Assembly (NCBI RefSeq): GCF_018137945.1
Contig: NZ_CP073089.1
Span: 1,178,001-1,242,000 of the forward strand
Length of the DNA stretch: 64,000 nucleotides
Direction: 5' to 3'
Source of the DNA: Brevibacterium sp. W7.2
GTDB lineage: Bacteria; Actinomycetota; Actinomycetes; Actinomycetales; Brevibacteriaceae
Positions within the stretch are counted from its first letter, which is position 1; every line of letters begins with the position of its first letter. Below, one piece after another: positions 24,826 to 34,683 of the stretch. The position numbers and the translations under genes were made by a program. The notes under the pieces were generated by a model. The model worked only from the letters and a program-made list of their open reading frames with translations. It did not search any database and was not told where the DNA came from.

Positions 24826-25302
24826 TCAGGCGGCGGCGTCGATGCCGAGCGCCTTGCGCAGCCGCGCGACGTGCCCGGTCGCCTTGACGTTGTACTGTGC
24901 GAGTTCGACCTTGCCCTCGGCATCGACGACGACAGTCGAGCGGATGACGCCCTGGACGACCTTGCCGTAGTTCTTCTTCTCGCCGAAGGCACCCCACTCG
25001 TCCATCATCGCCTTGTCCGGGTCGGAGAGCAGCTCATAGGTGAGCCCTTCCTTCTCCTCGAACTTCTTGAGCTTCTCCGGCGAATCGGGGGAGACGCCGA
25101 GGACGACGAGACCGGCAGACTTGAGCGCCGAGAGCGAATCCCGGAAGTCACACGCCTCGGTCGTGCAGCCGGGCGTCATCGCTGCGGGGTAGAAGTAGAC
25201 GACGACCCGCTGACCCCTGAAGTCGGACAGGCTCACCGACTTCCCGTTCTGATCGACGAGCGTGAAGTCCGGGGCGGTGTCGCCGACTGACAGACGTGGC
25301 AT
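24826..25302 (-). CDS. bcp: thioredoxin-dependent thiol peroxidase (BCP/PrxQ)
   Basis: 158 aa peroxiredoxin reducing hydroperoxides. VGDTAPDFTLVDQNGKSVSLSDFRGQRVVVYFYP, then TPGCTTEACDF with peroxidatic C46 and resolving C51 five residues later, is the PrxQ pattern. Full length. Transcribed alone, with GGAGA before the ATG. Confidence 0.95.
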   Translation of the reverse strand: MPRLSVGDTAPDFTLVDQNGKSVSLSDFRGQRVVVYFYPAAMTPGCTTEACDFRDSLSALKSAGLVVLGVSPDSPEKLKKFEEKEGLTYELLSDPDKAMMDEWGAFGEKKNYGKVVQGVIRSTVVVDAEGKVELAQYNVKATGHVARLRKALGIDAAA

Positions 25303-25444
25303 GGAATCTCCTCTGTTGCATCCGATCGTTGCTGCCCCTCCACTCTAGCCGCGACGCCGGACACGACCCTCACGCGGCAGGACACGACCATCGCCGAGGC
25401 GGTGCACCGCCCCAGCCCACCGTTCCGGCCCTATCGACAGCCCG

Positions 25445-27199
25445 TCACCGGACCCTGGCGATCGCCTCCCCGACGGCGACGGTGTCACCGACCGACGCGA
25501 TATGCGACAGCGTCCCCGCTGCCGGAGCGGTCACGCGGGTCTCCATCTTCATCGCCGAGAGCACGGCGACCTCGTCGCCTTCGGCCACCTCGGCGCCATC
25601 GGCGACGAGGAAGTCGACGAGGCTGCCCGGCACCGGCGCCGTGACCGGAGCCGACCCGTCATTGGAGTCCGCATTCCCCGCGGAATCAGGCGAAGATCCG
25701 GCGTCCGCACCCGCCGACGCAGATCCTCCGACCGACCCGAGGGCCGCAAGCAGTGACTCGGGCAGACCGATCGTCGTCATCCGCCCGTCGATCTCGATGT
25801 CCATCCGCGTCAGGCCCTCGGCTGCGACCGGCGCCGGCCGGTCCTGCGGGCCGAACTCGGGCAGCAGCTCCGCTTCGATCCACTGCGTGTCGATGCCGAT
25901 GACATCGCCGGCGAACGCAGGATGGCGGAGGATCGCGAGCGATGCCGGCAGCACCGTCGCGGGCCCGGTGACGGTGAGCTCGCGCGCGGCAGTGATCGTC
26001 CGGGCGATCGCCGTCGCCCGGTCCGGGCCGTGGACGATGAGCTTGGCGAAGAGCGAATCGAAGGCCGGCTGCACGGTGTCACCGCCGCGTACTCCCGTAT
26101 CCCAGCGCACTCCCGGCCCGCCGGGCACGGTGAGCGCCTCGATGCGCCCCGGTGTGGGAAGGAACCCGCGACCGGGATCCTCGGCGTTGAGACGCAGCTC
26201 GATCGCATGCCCCCGCACCTCCGGCGTCTCAGTCAGCGACAGCCCCTGACCGAAGGCGATGCGGAACTGCTCGGTGACGAGATCGACCCCGGTGACCGCC
26301 TCGGTGACGGGATGTTCGACCTGGAGACGGGTGTTGACCTCGAGGAACGTCATCGTGCCGTCGGCGGCGAGGAGGAACTCGACGGTGCCCGCGCCCCGAT
26401 AGTCGACCTCGGCGCAGATCGCCTCCGCCGAGCGCTGCAGGCGGTCCCGCTGCTCGGCGGTGAGATTCGGCGCAGGGGCCTCCTCGACGAGCTTCTGGTT
26501 GCGCCGCTGCGCCGAGCAGTCGCGGTCACCGACGGCGACGACGGTGCCCCGCCCGTCGCCGACGACCTGGACCTCGACATGGCGCGGATGCTCGAGGAAC
26601 TTCTCGACGAAGCACTCGGGACGACCGAACGCCTCGACGGCCTCACGGGTCGCCGATTCGAAGGCCCCGGCCACCTCGGCGAAATCGCGGACGATCTTCA
26701 TCCCGCGCCCGCCCCCGCCGTGTGCGGCCTTGATGATGATCGGCAGACCGGCCTCGCGGGCGAAGTCCTCGACCTCGGCGGCGCCGGTCAGCGGCCGGTC
26801 GATGCCCGGGGCCAGCGGTGCCCCGACCTTCTGCGCGAGCTGCCGAGCGGTGACCTTGTCCCCGAGCGCGGTGATCGCCTCCGGACTCGGCCCGATCCAG
26901 ATCAGCCCCGCGTCTTCGACAGCGGCGGCGAACTCGGCGTTCTCGGAGAGGAACCCGTAGCCGGGGTGGACGGCCTCGGCCCCGGAGGCCTGGGCCGCGG
27001 AGATGAGGGCCGTGATGTTGAGGTAGGTCTCCGCGGCGGTCGTGCCGGGCAGTCCGATGGCGACATCGGCGAGCTGTGCGTGCAGGGCCGTGGCGTCCTG
27101 ATCGGCATAGACGGCGACGGAGGTGTGCCCGTTCTCGGCACACGCGCGGATGATGCGGACGGCGATCTCGCCGCGGTTGGCGATGAGGATGGTCGACAT
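25445..27199 (-). CDS. biotin carboxylase fused to biotin carboxyl carrier domain
   Basis: 584 aa. Biotin carboxylase (about 1-445: ILIANRGEIAVRIIRAC, GYGFLSENAEFAAAV, the ATP-grasp loop KAAHGGGGRGMKIV, EKFLEHPRHVEVQV, FLEVNTRLQVEHPVTE) is followed by a Ser/Asp-rich linker and a BCCP domain ending with the biotinyl lysine in LSAMKMETR (K551). This resembles AccA3/urea-carboxylase-type BC-BCCP. Last gene of the pxp operon, 3 bp after the PxpB-PxpC fusion; no carboxyltransferase subunit is present, so it likely works with the AHS1/AHS2-type proteins next to it rather than in fatty acid synthesis (inference). Confidence 0.92.
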   Translation of the reverse strand: MSTILIANRGEIAVRIIRACAENGHTSVAVYADQDATALHAQLADVAIGLPGTTAAETYLNITALISAAQASGAEAVHPGYGFLSENAEFAAAVEDAGLIWIGPSPEAITALGDKVTARQLAQKVGAPLAPGIDRPLTGAAEVEDFAREAGLPIIIKAAHGGGGRGMKIVRDFAEVAGAFESATREAVEAFGRPECFVEKFLEHPRHVEVQVVGDGRGTVVAVGDRDCSAQRRNQKLVEEAPAPNLTAEQRDRLQRSAEAICAEVDYRGAGTVEFLLAADGTMTFLEVNTRLQVEHPVTEAVTGVDLVTEQFRIAFGQGLSLTETPEVRGHAIELRLNAEDPGRGFLPTPGRIEALTVPGGPGVRWDTGVRGGDTVQPAFDSLFAKLIVHGPDRATAIARTITAARELTVTGPATVLPASLAILRHPAFAGDVIGIDTQWIEAELLPEFGPQDRPAPVAAEGLTRMDIEIDGRMTTIGLPESLLAALGSVGGSASAGADAGSSPDSAGNADSNDGSAPVTAPVPGSLVDFLVADGAEVAEGDEVAVLSAMKMETRVTAPAAGTLSHIASVGDTVAVGEAIARVR

Positions 27200-27202
27200 G
27201 GC

Positions 27203-28828
27203 TCAGCTTTCGTCGGAGGGGTCAGAGGAGGTGGAATCGGCGGCTGCGGCCGTACGGAAGCGGATGCGCACCCCCGGGGGCAGCTGCGCGGCGAGGTCGG
27301 TGTCGTCGACGCTGGCGATGATCGGATAGCCCCCGGTGAGCGGATGGTCGGGCCCGAAGAGCACCGGTTGGCCGTTCGGCGGGACCTGCAGGGCACCGGT
27401 CACCGCGCCTTCGCTCGGCAGCTCACCGGTCCGCGCCCGCTCGAGCGGCACCTCCCCGGCCAGCCGCAGACCGACCCGATCCGATTCGTGCGTGACCGTC
27501 CACTCCTGCGTGAGCAGGGTGTCGATGCCGGCAGACGTGAACCAGTCGTCCCGCGGACCGAGGGCGACCGTGAGCTCGACGAGGTCACCCGGTGCCGGCA
27601 GAACCCGATCCGCGCCGAGGCGGGGCCCGGGATCGACGAGATGCGGGGCCGTGACCGGATCGCCCAGGTCGATCGTGTCCCCGGCCGTGAGTGCGGCGGG
27701 CCCGAGGTGGGCGAGCGTGTCCGCCGAGGCGCTGCCGAGCGCCGTGTCCGCGATGATCCCGCCGCGGACGGCCAGGTAGCGACGCGCACCCGTCTCGGTC
27801 GGCCCGAGCTCGAGTATGTCCCCGTCGACGAGGGAGAACGCCTCGCCGAGGCGGTGGCGGAACACCGTTGTGTCAGCGGCGGTCACGGTGATCGGGCCGC
27901 CGGCGCCGGTGACCGCGGCGACCCCGTCACCGGTGACGCGCAGGCTGACCCTGCCGCCGAAGCTCTCGAGGACCGCGGCGGACTCGGCGTTGCCGACGAG
28001 GCGGTTGGCATCGACGAGGGCGGAACGGTCGGCGGCTCCCGCGCTCGATGCGCCCATCGATGCGAACCCGGGGCGCCCGAGGTCTTCGATGAGGAGCTGG
28101 AGGCCCGGCTCGATGACGGTGAGGAAGTGGGACGCTGAGGACTCCGCCGCGGACGTCTCCTCCGAGGACGGCGCCTCCGCCGACGCAGGCGCCTCCGCCG
28201 CTCGCGCGCTCGCTCTCCCGGCGTCGACGAACGTCACGATGGTCCCGGGCACGAAGAGCGCCGGGGGCTGCCGGTCGAGGTCCCAGAGGATGGCATCGGT
28301 GTGGCCGATGAGCTGCCATCCGCCGGGGGAGGCCCGGGGGTAGACCCCGGTGAACTCCCCGGCGAGGCCGACCGCCCCGACGGGCACGCGGGTGCGCGGA
28401 GACGACCGGCGGGGCACGTCGAAGAGCGGGTCGTCGCCGGCGAGGTACCCGAACCCGGGGGCGAACCCGGAGAACGCGACCTCCCAGCGGGCGCGCTGGT
28501 GGCGGGCGACCACCTCGGCGGGGGAGACGCCGAGGAGGTCAGCCACCTCGGCGAGGTCCTCACCGTCGTAGCGGACGTCGATGGTCACGGTGCGCCCGGA
28601 CCCGGTCGCGGAGTCGGTGACGTCGAGTCCGGAGATGGCCTCCTCGAGGGCCGGCGCCGAGGTGCGGGCCGGGTCGAAGCGGATGAGCACGGTCCGCGCG
28701 GCGGGCACGAGTTCGACGACGCCGGGCAGCGCCGCCGTCTCGAGGGCATGGTTGAGCTGCATCGATGCGGCGAGGTCGGCGGATTCGACGAGGAGATGCC
28801 GGCGGGAGGCGGTGCGGAAGACGGTCAC
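27203..28828 (-). CDS. PxpB-PxpC (KipI-KipA) fusion, 5-oxoprolinase/AHS1-AHS2 protein
   Basis: 541 aa. N-terminal PxpB/KipI (AHS1) domain, about 1-205: [62 protein letters not shown] Ser/Ala linker (about 207-237) follows, then PxpC/KipA (AHS2): [62 protein letters not shown]. With PxpA such proteins cleave 5-oxoproline to glutamate using ATP. These are often two genes; here they are one chain. GTG 28828 overlaps the preceding stop as GTGA. Confidence 0.92.
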   Translation of the reverse strand: MTVFRTASRRHLLVESADLAASMQLNHALETAALPGVVELVPAARTVLIRFDPARTSAPALEEAISGLDVTDSATGSGRTVTIDVRYDGEDLAEVADLLGVSPAEVVARHQRARWEVAFSGFAPGFGYLAGDDPLFDVPRRSSPRTRVPVGAVGLAGEFTGVYPRASPGGWQLIGHTDAILWDLDRQPPALFVPGTIVTFVDAGRASARAAEAPASAEAPSSEETSAAESSASHFLTVIEPGLQLLIEDLGRPGFASMGASSAGAADRSALVDANRLVGNAESAAVLESFGGRVSLRVTGDGVAAVTGAGGPITVTAADTTVFRHRLGEAFSLVDGDILELGPTETGARRYLAVRGGIIADTALGSASADTLAHLGPAALTAGDTIDLGDPVTAPHLVDPGPRLGADRVLPAPGDLVELTVALGPRDDWFTSAGIDTLLTQEWTVTHESDRVGLRLAGEVPLERARTGELPSEGAVTGALQVPPNGQPVLFGPDHPLTGGYPIIASVDDTDLAAQLPPGVRIRFRTAAAADSTSSDPSDES

Positions 28829-29661
28829 TGGCGGTAGTCGCTTTCGGGGGCGTCGGTGATGAACATCCGCCCGGGGGAGTGGGTGAGGGCGAACGGCGGG
28901 GCGGATTCGGCGATCGCGACCTGCGGGGTCACCCCGCACGCCCAGAACACGGGGACGTCGCCGTCCTCGATGACGGGCGGGTCGCCGAAGTCGGGGGCGT
29001 CGAGATCGCGGATCCCGAGGGCCGCCGGGTCGCCGATGTGGACGGGAGCCCCATGGACGGCGGGGAAGCGGTCGGTAATGCGGACCGCCTCGGCGACCTG
29101 TGCGGCGGGGATCGGCCGGAGCGAGACGACCATGTCCCCGGAGATCCGCCCGGCGGGCCGGCACGCGGTCGACGTGCGGTACATCGGCACGTTGCGCCCG
29201 GCCTCCTGGTGGCGGATGGGGATGTCGGTCCGTGCGAGGTCGGCCTCGAATGTGAAGCTGCAGCCGATGAGGAACGACACGAGGTCCGGGTGGTCGGCGA
29301 AGACGGACGAGGCGTCGTCGACCTCGGCGGTCAGTTGCCCGTCCTCCCACACCCGGTAGCGGGGAAGGTCGGTGCGCAGATCGCTGCCGGCAGCCAGCGC
29401 CGATTCGACTCGGCCGGGCTCGAGGACGTCGATGACCGGGCACGGCTTCGGGTTGCGCTGGGCGAAGAGGAGGACGTCGAAGGCCCAGTCGGCGGGCACG
29501 GCGATGAGGTTGGCCTGGACGAGCCCGGATGCCATCCCCGAGGTGGGGCCGGTGAAACCGGCACGGATGCGGGCGCGGGCCGCGACCCCGGCCGCCGCCC
29601 CGGCCGACGTCTCCGCCGGTGTCGAGGGAGGTGCCCCGGCCGCCGCCCCTGCCGGTGTCAC
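28825..29661 (-). CDS. DUF1445 putative hydro-lyase (YcsI/D-glutamate cyclase-like)
   Basis: 278 aa. [87 protein letters not shown] and [12 protein letters not shown] match the YcsI/DUF1445 family; an eukaryotic member is D-glutamate cyclase, making 5-oxo-D-proline. This fits a 5-oxoproline operon. The first ~35 residues (Ala/Pro/Thr-rich) are not conserved; the GTG start is set by the GTGA overlap with pxpA. Confidence 0.9.
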   Translation of the reverse strand: MTPAGAAAGAPPSTPAETSAGAAAGVAARARIRAGFTGPTSGMASGLVQANLIAVPADWAFDVLLFAQRNPKPCPVIDVLEPGRVESALAAGSDLRTDLPRYRVWEDGQLTAEVDDASSVFADHPDLVSFLIGCSFTFEADLARTDIPIRHQEAGRNVPMYRTSTACRPAGRISGDMVVSLRPIPAAQVAEAVRITDRFPAVHGAPVHIGDPAALGIRDLDAPDFGDPPVIEDGDVPVFWACGVTPQVAIAESAPPFALTHSPGRMFITDAPESDYRQ

Positions 29662-30428
29662 GGCTGTGCTCCGACGAACGGGGCGATGCTCACCCCGGCG
29701 TCGGTGAGGATGTCGCGGGAGGCCTGGGCCATCTCGATCGAGCCGCGGGAATCCCCGTGGAAGCAGATCGACTGCGCGTCGACGGTGATCGTCGACCCGT
29801 CGATCGCTTCGATCTCCCCGGTCTCGACGAGGCGCAGCACGCGGGCGGCGACGAGCGCCGGATCGTCGAGGACGGCCCCTGACTCGGTGCGGGAGACGAG
29901 CGAGCCGTCGGGATTGTAGGCGCGGTCGGCGAAGGCCTCGGCGGCCACGGTCAGTCCCGCCTCGGCGGCGATCCGGTTGGCGACGCTGCCGGCGAGGCCG
30001 AGGAGGACGAGGCTCGGATCGACGGCCCTGACGGCGGCGGCGACGACACGGGCCTGGGCTTCGTCGTGGACGATCGTGTTGTAGAGACCGCCGTGGGGTT
30101 TGACGTAGCGGACACGGCCGCCGACGGCCGTGGCCAGTCCGATGAGGGCGCCGATCTGGTACTCGACCTGGGCCTGCAGGGTCGCTGCGGGCACGTCCAT
30201 GGGGCGCCTGCCGAAACCCTCGTAGTCGTCGTAGCCGGGATGGGCGCCGATGATGACGCCGCGGTCGGTCGCCTCGGCGACGGTGTGCTTGATCCCTTCG
30301 GGACTGCCCGCATGGAACCCGCACGAGACGTTCGCGCTGGTGACGATGCCGAGCATCGCATCGTCGTCGCTGACGATCCGGTCGGGGACGTTCTCCCCGA
30401 GGTCGGAGTTGAGGTCGATGGTCGTCAT
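29658..30428 (-). CDS. pxpA: 5-oxoprolinase subunit PxpA (LamB/YcsF family)
   Basis: 256 aa. [70 protein letters not shown] and [11 protein letters not shown] are the family signature in order. Partner of PxpB/PxpC in ATP-dependent hydrolysis of 5-oxo-L-proline. It starts 1 bp after the transporter stop and overlaps the DUF1445 gene by 4 bp. Confidence 0.95.
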   Translation of the reverse strand: MTTIDLNSDLGENVPDRIVSDDDAMLGIVTSANVSCGFHAGSPEGIKHTVAEATDRGVIIGAHPGYDDYEGFGRRPMDVPAATLQAQVEYQIGALIGLATAVGGRVRYVKPHGGLYNTIVHDEAQARVVAAAVRAVDPSLVLLGLAGSVANRIAAEAGLTVAAEAFADRAYNPDGSLVSRTESGAVLDDPALVAARVLRLVETGEIEAIDGSTITVDAQSICFHGDSRGSIEMAQASRDILTDAGVSIAPFVGAQP

Positions 30429-30429
30429 A

Positions 30430-31776
30430 TCAGGCTCCTATTCCGATCATGGCGAAGATGGGGCCGATCGACTGAACGGCCATGTACCAGGTGAGCAGGG
30501 TCGCCGCCGTGCCGATGACGAGCAGCCACTTGGGGTAGGAATCCGTGCGCAGCAGCTGCGGGCGGAACCAGCCGATGTACATGAAGATCGTCAGACCGAT
30601 CGGGAGGATGAGGCCGTTGAAGCCGCCGACGAAGACGAGCAGGGTCGCCGGTGCCGTGCCGACGATGAGGTAGACGACGAGGGAGACGACGATGAAGGCC
30701 ACGGTCGCCAGCTGCAGCGGCCAGCCGCCGCCGAGGCGCTTCGAGAACGCGGAGAGGAACGTCGCCGAGGTGTAGGCCGCCCCGATGACCGAGCTCAGTG
30801 CCGCGGCCCAGAAGATCGCCCCGAAGATCCGGATGCCCGCATCGCCGAGGACCGCGGCGAAGGCCTGACCGGCGGGGTTGGCGACCTGGCTCTCGATGTC
30901 GAGGACGACCCCGGAGGCGACGACGCCGAGGATCGCGAGGAAGAGGACGTAGCGCATGATGCCGGTGACGACGATGCCCGAGAGCGCCGAGCGCATCACC
31001 GACGGCGCGTTCTCCGGTCCGGTCTTGCCCGAGTCGAGGTAGCGGTGGGCCCCGGAGTACGTGATGTAGCCGCCGACGGTGCCGCCGACGATCGTCGTCA
31101 CGGTCGCGAAGTTGATCGAGTCGGGCAGGACGCTCTGGCGCAGGGCCTCGCCGACGGGCGGCTGGGAGACGATGGCGACGATGACGGTGAGGACGATCAT
31201 CCCGACGCCGAGGACGAGGACGACGGCGTCGACGACCTTGCCGGCGCGTTTGAAGAGGAAGATGCCGATCGCGAGCACGCCGGTGAGCAGCCCGCCGAGC
31301 TTCGGGTCGATCCCGAGCAGCGCGTTGAGGCCGAGCCCGCCGCCGGCGATGTTGCCGATGTTGAAGGCGAGTCCGCCGACGACGATGAGGATCGAGAGGA
31401 CGATGCCGGAGCCGGGCACCGCGGAGGAGGCGAGCTGCGCGGCGCGCTTGCCCGACGAGGTGATCATCCGCCAGATGTTGAGCTGGATGGCGATGTCGAT
31501 GAGGATCGAGACGAGGATCGCGAATGCGAACGCCGCCCCCATCTGCGCGGTGAACGTCGCGGTCTGGGTGATGAAGCCCGGTCCGATCGCCGAGGTGGCC
31601 ATGAGGAAGATCGCCCCGACGATCGCGCTGCGGCTGATCGCGGACTTCGTCGCCGCCGCGGCCGAGTCCGTCTGTGCGGTCGTGAGCAGGTGGGCCGATT
31701 CGGTGCTCTGCTGCGCTGGCCGGGGATCGGGACCTGGACCGGGATCCGGCGACGGGGACCCTGATGACTGTGACAT
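30430..31776 (-). CDS. NRAMP-superfamily transporter (YcsG-like)
   Basis: 448 aa with about 11 membrane segments and a 45-residue Pro/Ser-rich cytoplasmic head. The first segment reads [26 protein letters not shown], the NRAMP TM1 position, but without the metal-binding DPGN motif. Later [20 protein letters not shown] occupies the TM6 region without MPH. It is a divergent YcsG-type member found in pxp operons, so it probably carries 5-oxoproline or a related anion rather than a metal (inference). First gene of the operon, divergent from a GntR regulator. Confidence 0.85.
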   Translation of the reverse strand: MSQSSGSPSPDPGPGPDPRPAQQSTESAHLLTTAQTDSAAAATKSAISRSAIVGAIFLMATSAIGPGFITQTATFTAQMGAAFAFAILVSILIDIAIQLNIWRMITSSGKRAAQLASSAVPGSGIVLSILIVVGGLAFNIGNIAGGGLGLNALLGIDPKLGGLLTGVLAIGIFLFKRAGKVVDAVVLVLGVGMIVLTVIVAIVSQPPVGEALRQSVLPDSINFATVTTIVGGTVGGYITYSGAHRYLDSGKTGPENAPSVMRSALSGIVVTGIMRYVLFLAILGVVASGVVLDIESQVANPAGQAFAAVLGDAGIRIFGAIFWAAALSSVIGAAYTSATFLSAFSKRLGGGWPLQLATVAFIVVSLVVYLIVGTAPATLLVFVGGFNGLILPIGLTIFMYIGWFRPQLLRTDSYPKWLLVIGTAATLLTWYMAVQSIGPIFAMIGIGA

Positions 31777-31853
31777 GCGTTCTCCACGGTGAGTTCGAAG
31801 GCGGTTCCGGATCGCGCGCAGAAGCCGACTGCTGTGTCGTGCCCCACAGGTTC

Positions 31854-31900
31854 ACCGAATATTGGTAAACAATGTAGCACCGATTGTTCAACAAGAATAG
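31854..31900. promoter_or_regulatory. AT-rich promoter/operator region between ycsG-like gene and gntR
   Basis: The stretch around ACCGAATATTGGT (an imperfect palindrome, 31854-31866) and GATTGTTCAACAA (about 31881-31893) is sharply AT-richer than its surroundings. It lies in the 213-bp divergent gap, where a GntR operator and both promoters are expected. No exact site can be assigned. Confidence 0.45.
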
Positions 31901-31989
31901 ACGTGCGTCACAATTCGGGCGCCGAGGTTGTCGTGCACTCGGCCGCGCCTGTGTGGCTGTGCGGTGAGGTGAGTGACTACGATGGTGGT

Positions 31990-32628
31990 GTGAATCACGA
32001 ATCGTCCCTGGTCAATCGCCTCACCGATCGCCTCATCGCAGGCTCGCTCCGACCCGGGACGCGCCTGTCCGAAGCGGCGCTGGCCAAGGAGTTCGACGTC
32101 TCGCGCAACACGCTGCGCGAGGCGTTCCGGGTCCTCGGCGAACAGGGGCTCATCGACCACGTCCCCAACCGCGGGGTCTCCGTCGCGTCGCCGAGCACCG
32201 CCGATGTCATCGACATCTACCGCGTCCGCCGCGCGGTCGAGTGCACCGTGCTCGCCCATGCGCCCCGCGCACACCCGGCCGGTGCGCGCATGCTCCGGGC
32301 GATCGAGGAGGCGAAGGCCGCGGCCGAGGCCGGCGACTGGCTGCAGGTGGGAACGTCGAACATGGAGTTCCACAACGGCGTCGTCGCGCTCTCGGACAGC
32401 GTGCGGCTCATGCGCTCGTTCGGCAATGTCCTCGCCGAGCTGCGGCTGGCCTTCCTCAAGGTCGAACTCCTCGACTTCCTCCACGCGCCGTTCGTCGAGC
32501 GCAACGAGGAGGTCTACGATGCCTACGTCAACGACAGCCCGGCCCAGGCGGCTGCGCTGCTCGGCACCTACCTCGGCGATTCCGAGCGGCAGGTCCTCGG
32601 CGCCTACGCCCGCGCCGGCCAGGGGTGA
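31990..32628 (+). CDS. GntR-family (FCD) transcriptional regulator
   Basis: 212 aa. Winged-helix LVNRLTDRLIAGSLRPGTRLSEAALAKEFDVSRNTLREAFRVLGEQGLIDHVPNRGVSV, then an FCD all-helical effector domain with DIYRVRRAVE and histidine-rich positions. Divergent from the pxp operon and probably its regulator, sensing 5-oxoproline or a relative (inference). The GTG start has no clear RBS. Confidence 0.9.
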   Translation: MNHESSLVNRLTDRLIAGSLRPGTRLSEAALAKEFDVSRNTLREAFRVLGEQGLIDHVPNRGVSVASPSTADVIDIYRVRRAVECTVLAHAPRAHPAGARMLRAIEEAKAAAEAGDWLQVGTSNMEFHNGVVALSDSVRLMRSFGNVLAELRLAFLKVELLDFLHAPFVERNEEVYDAYVNDSPAQAAALLGTYLGDSERQVLGAYARAGQG

Positions 32629-33004
32629 GTCGAAGCTGAGGCGGCGTGGGTGACGTGCCCCTGCTGGGGTGAGCCGCGGCTCTTGGGGTGAGCGGTGCGG
32701 GCAGTGGTGGGATGCGGCTGAGGCGGCGTGCGCGACGCGCCCGGCTCCCTGTCGGCCAGAAGTCGATATGCGTTCGACCAGTCGCCGGCATTTCGATTTT
32801 TCGCCTGCGGTGTCGGGCGCTCATGTACTTCTCGCCGGCACCACCACCTTTCGCCGACGCCCGCACTTTCCGCGAACACCTCGCATTTGCCGACACCACC
32901 ACTTTTCGCACGCGCCGCCACCTTTTGCAGTCGCCACCACCTTTCGCCGCCACCTCGCGGCCGCGCACAGGCGCTCCCGACATCCCTGTCGCCGCCCCCA
33001 CCCC
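32629..33004. other. gene-free region between gntR and the dioxygenase operon
   Basis: Open frames here are low-complexity and lack family features. The first part is G-rich (GGTGAGCCGCGG, GAGGCGGCGTG); the second holds a six-unit degenerate repeat (32841-32955). The following promoter at 33005-33033 drives the next operon. Confidence 0.6.
32841..32955. repeat. degenerate ~19-bp repeat array, six units
   Basis: Six successive units with a core like CACCTTTYCGC or CACTTTTCGC at about 19-bp spacing (for instance at 32844, 32863, 32883, 32900, 32919, 32938). They lie in an otherwise gene-free stretch. Units differ at several positions, so the array is old or under loose constraint. Confidence 0.55.
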
Positions 33005-33033
33005 TTGACATTGAATATATTGAATACTATTAA
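33005..33033 (+). promoter_or_regulatory. sigma70-type promoter with operator-like repeats
   Basis: TTGACA (33005-33010), 17-bp spacer, TATTAA (33028-33033). The spacer carries direct repeats ATTGAATA-T-ATTGAATA, a likely regulator site overlapping the promoter. It is 86 bp upstream of the dioxygenase gene. The GntR regulator at 35620-36312 is the best candidate binder. Confidence 0.7.
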
Positions 33034-33118
33034 TTGACGTGTCAGGGATCACAGCGAAGTGATCGGCCCCGTGGTTCGCAGCTGAACCCGGGCGCCGACC
33101 GAAGAGAGGAGCGGCCCG

Positions 33119-34033
33119 ATGAGACCATTGGTGCAGCGACTGGGATACGTCACGGTGGAGTCAGCGGACCCCGAGGGGCTCGCGCAGGACACCGCCGACA
33201 AGATCGGCGCGCGCGTCGTCGAGAGGGCCGAGGACGGAACGATCCTCATGTCCTCCAACCAGCGCCATGCCGAGTACATCATCAAGCAGGCCGACGGGAA
33301 CCGGCACGCGCAGTGCGGTCTCGAGGCCGTCAGCGCCGATGCGATCGACGAGGTCAGGCGCCGCTGCGAGGAAGGCGGGCTCGAGGTGCTGACGACGACG
33401 CCGTCATCGGAGGCGATCGAGAAGTCGGTGACCTTCGTGACCTCCGAGAGCCACGTCTTCGAAGTCCACACGCCGATGCGCCATGATCGGGCGCTGCGGT
33501 ACAAGGGACCGGGCATGCGCCCCAAGGGCCTCGACCACGTCAACTTCACCGCCGCCGACCCCGAGCGCTGGACGCACGAGATGAACGTCTCGTGCGGCTT
33601 CCTCCTCAGTGAGCGCAGCACCGGGCATGAGATCGCGTGGCTGCGCGGGGCCGACGGACGGCACCACACGGTGGCGATCGTCGCCAGCGATGTCGGCGGC
33701 CTCCATCACACGAGCTGGGAGTTCAACAGCTTCCAGGACTTCCGCGGGATCGCCGATTCGCTCATTCCCGACGAACGGCGCCTGACGTGGGGTCCGGGTC
33801 GTCACGGGGCCGGCGACAACCTCTTCATGTACTTCACGAACTCCTCGGACTTCCTCATCGAATGCATCGCGGAGATGGAGGTCATCGACGACATCTACGC
33901 GGAGCCGCGGGTCGTCGACCCCGGCGAGAACCTCTCGAACTGGAAGCTCGTCGACCTCTGGGGATCACGGCCGCCGATCGAGTGGGTCGAACAGAACACC
34001 GCGCTCGCCCCCGAATCGAGTTTCCCGGCCTGA
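33119..34033 (+). CDS. extradiol (catechol 2,3-dioxygenase-like) VOC dioxygenase
   Basis: 304 aa, two VOC modules. Iron ligands in the C-terminal module are the histidine of GLDHVNF (H140), the histidine of LHHTSWEF (H197) and the glutamate of FLIECIAEME (E248), the 2-His-1-carboxylate set. It probably cleaves the ring of a catechol-type substrate. AGAGGAG lies 9 nt before the ATG. First gene of an operon with DoxX and an FAH-family hydrolase. Confidence 0.88.
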   Translation: MRPLVQRLGYVTVESADPEGLAQDTADKIGARVVERAEDGTILMSSNQRHAEYIIKQADGNRHAQCGLEAVSADAIDEVRRRCEEGGLEVLTTTPSSEAIEKSVTFVTSESHVFEVHTPMRHDRALRYKGPGMRPKGLDHVNFTAADPERWTHEMNVSCGFLLSERSTGHEIAWLRGADGRHHTVAIVASDVGGLHHTSWEFNSFQDFRGIADSLIPDERRLTWGPGRHGAGDNLFMYFTNSSDFLIECIAEMEVIDDIYAEPRVVDPGENLSNWKLVDLWGSRPPIEWVEQNTALAPESSFPA

Positions 34034-34046
34034 ACCCGGAAGGACC

Positions 34047-34595
34047 GTGATCGACATGGAACTGACGAGCATGGACTGGGGCATCGCCGGACTGCGGGTG
34101 ATCCTCGCCGCCATCCTCTTCGCCCACTCGACGCAGAAGCTGTGCGGATGGTTCTCGGGATCGGGACCCGTCGCGACAGCGGGACTCTTCGAGAAGCTCG
34201 GGCAGCGGCCGGGCCACGTCATGGTCCGGGTCGCCTCGGTGTTCGAGCTCATCGCCGCGGTCAGCCTGCTGCTCGGCCTGCTCACTCCGATCGGGCTGGG
34301 ACTGGCGGTCGCGACGATGATCGTCGCCGGATCCGCGCTCAGCGCAGTGAGCGGCAAATTCTGGAATGCGCTGGGCGGGGGCGAATACCCCTTCTTCATC
34401 GCCGCGGTCGTCGCTATGCTCGGGATCACAGGACAGGGCGCCCTTTCGCTTGACGCGGTGCTCATGCCGCAGATCGCTGCCCTCTACCCGGTCGTTCTGC
34501 CGGGGGCGATCGTCGTCGGCATCCTCGGTGCGATTCCCATGGTCATCCGCACGAGACGTGCGGTCCGCGACGCCGAGGCGGGGGCCGAGTCATAG
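34047..34595 (+). CDS. DoxX-family membrane protein
   Basis: 182 aa with four to five membrane segments: WGIAGLRVILAAILFAHSTQKL, SVFELIAAVSLLLGLLTPIGLGLAVATM, FFIAAVVAMLGI, ALYPVVLPGAIVVGILGAI. FAHSTQKLCGWF is the DoxX signature. In catabolic operons DoxX is often co-transcribed with ring-cleavage genes; its role is unclear. Start GTG 34047 or ATG 34056. Confidence 0.88.
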   Translation: MIDMELTSMDWGIAGLRVILAAILFAHSTQKLCGWFSGSGPVATAGLFEKLGQRPGHVMVRVASVFELIAAVSLLLGLLTPIGLGLAVATMIVAGSALSAVSGKFWNALGGGEYPFFIAAVVAMLGITGQGALSLDAVLMPQIAALYPVVLPGAIVVGILGAIPMVIRTRRAVRDAEAGAES

Positions 34596-34683
34596 ACGAC
34601 AGCAGATCGGCGGTCCTCACAGTGGGGCCGGCACAGACACGAACCAACAAGCAGCAGCACCGAAGACACGAAGGAGACTGACA

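Noticed and set aside
25922..28138. 738-codon plus-strand open frame opposite the biotin carboxylase and Pxp genes
   Set aside because: Low-complexity Asp/Gly/Arg composition and no motifs; the real genes on the minus strand are unmistakable.
28765..31764. Two more long plus-strand open frames opposite the pxp operon
   Set aside because: Antisense artefacts of third-position GC bias.
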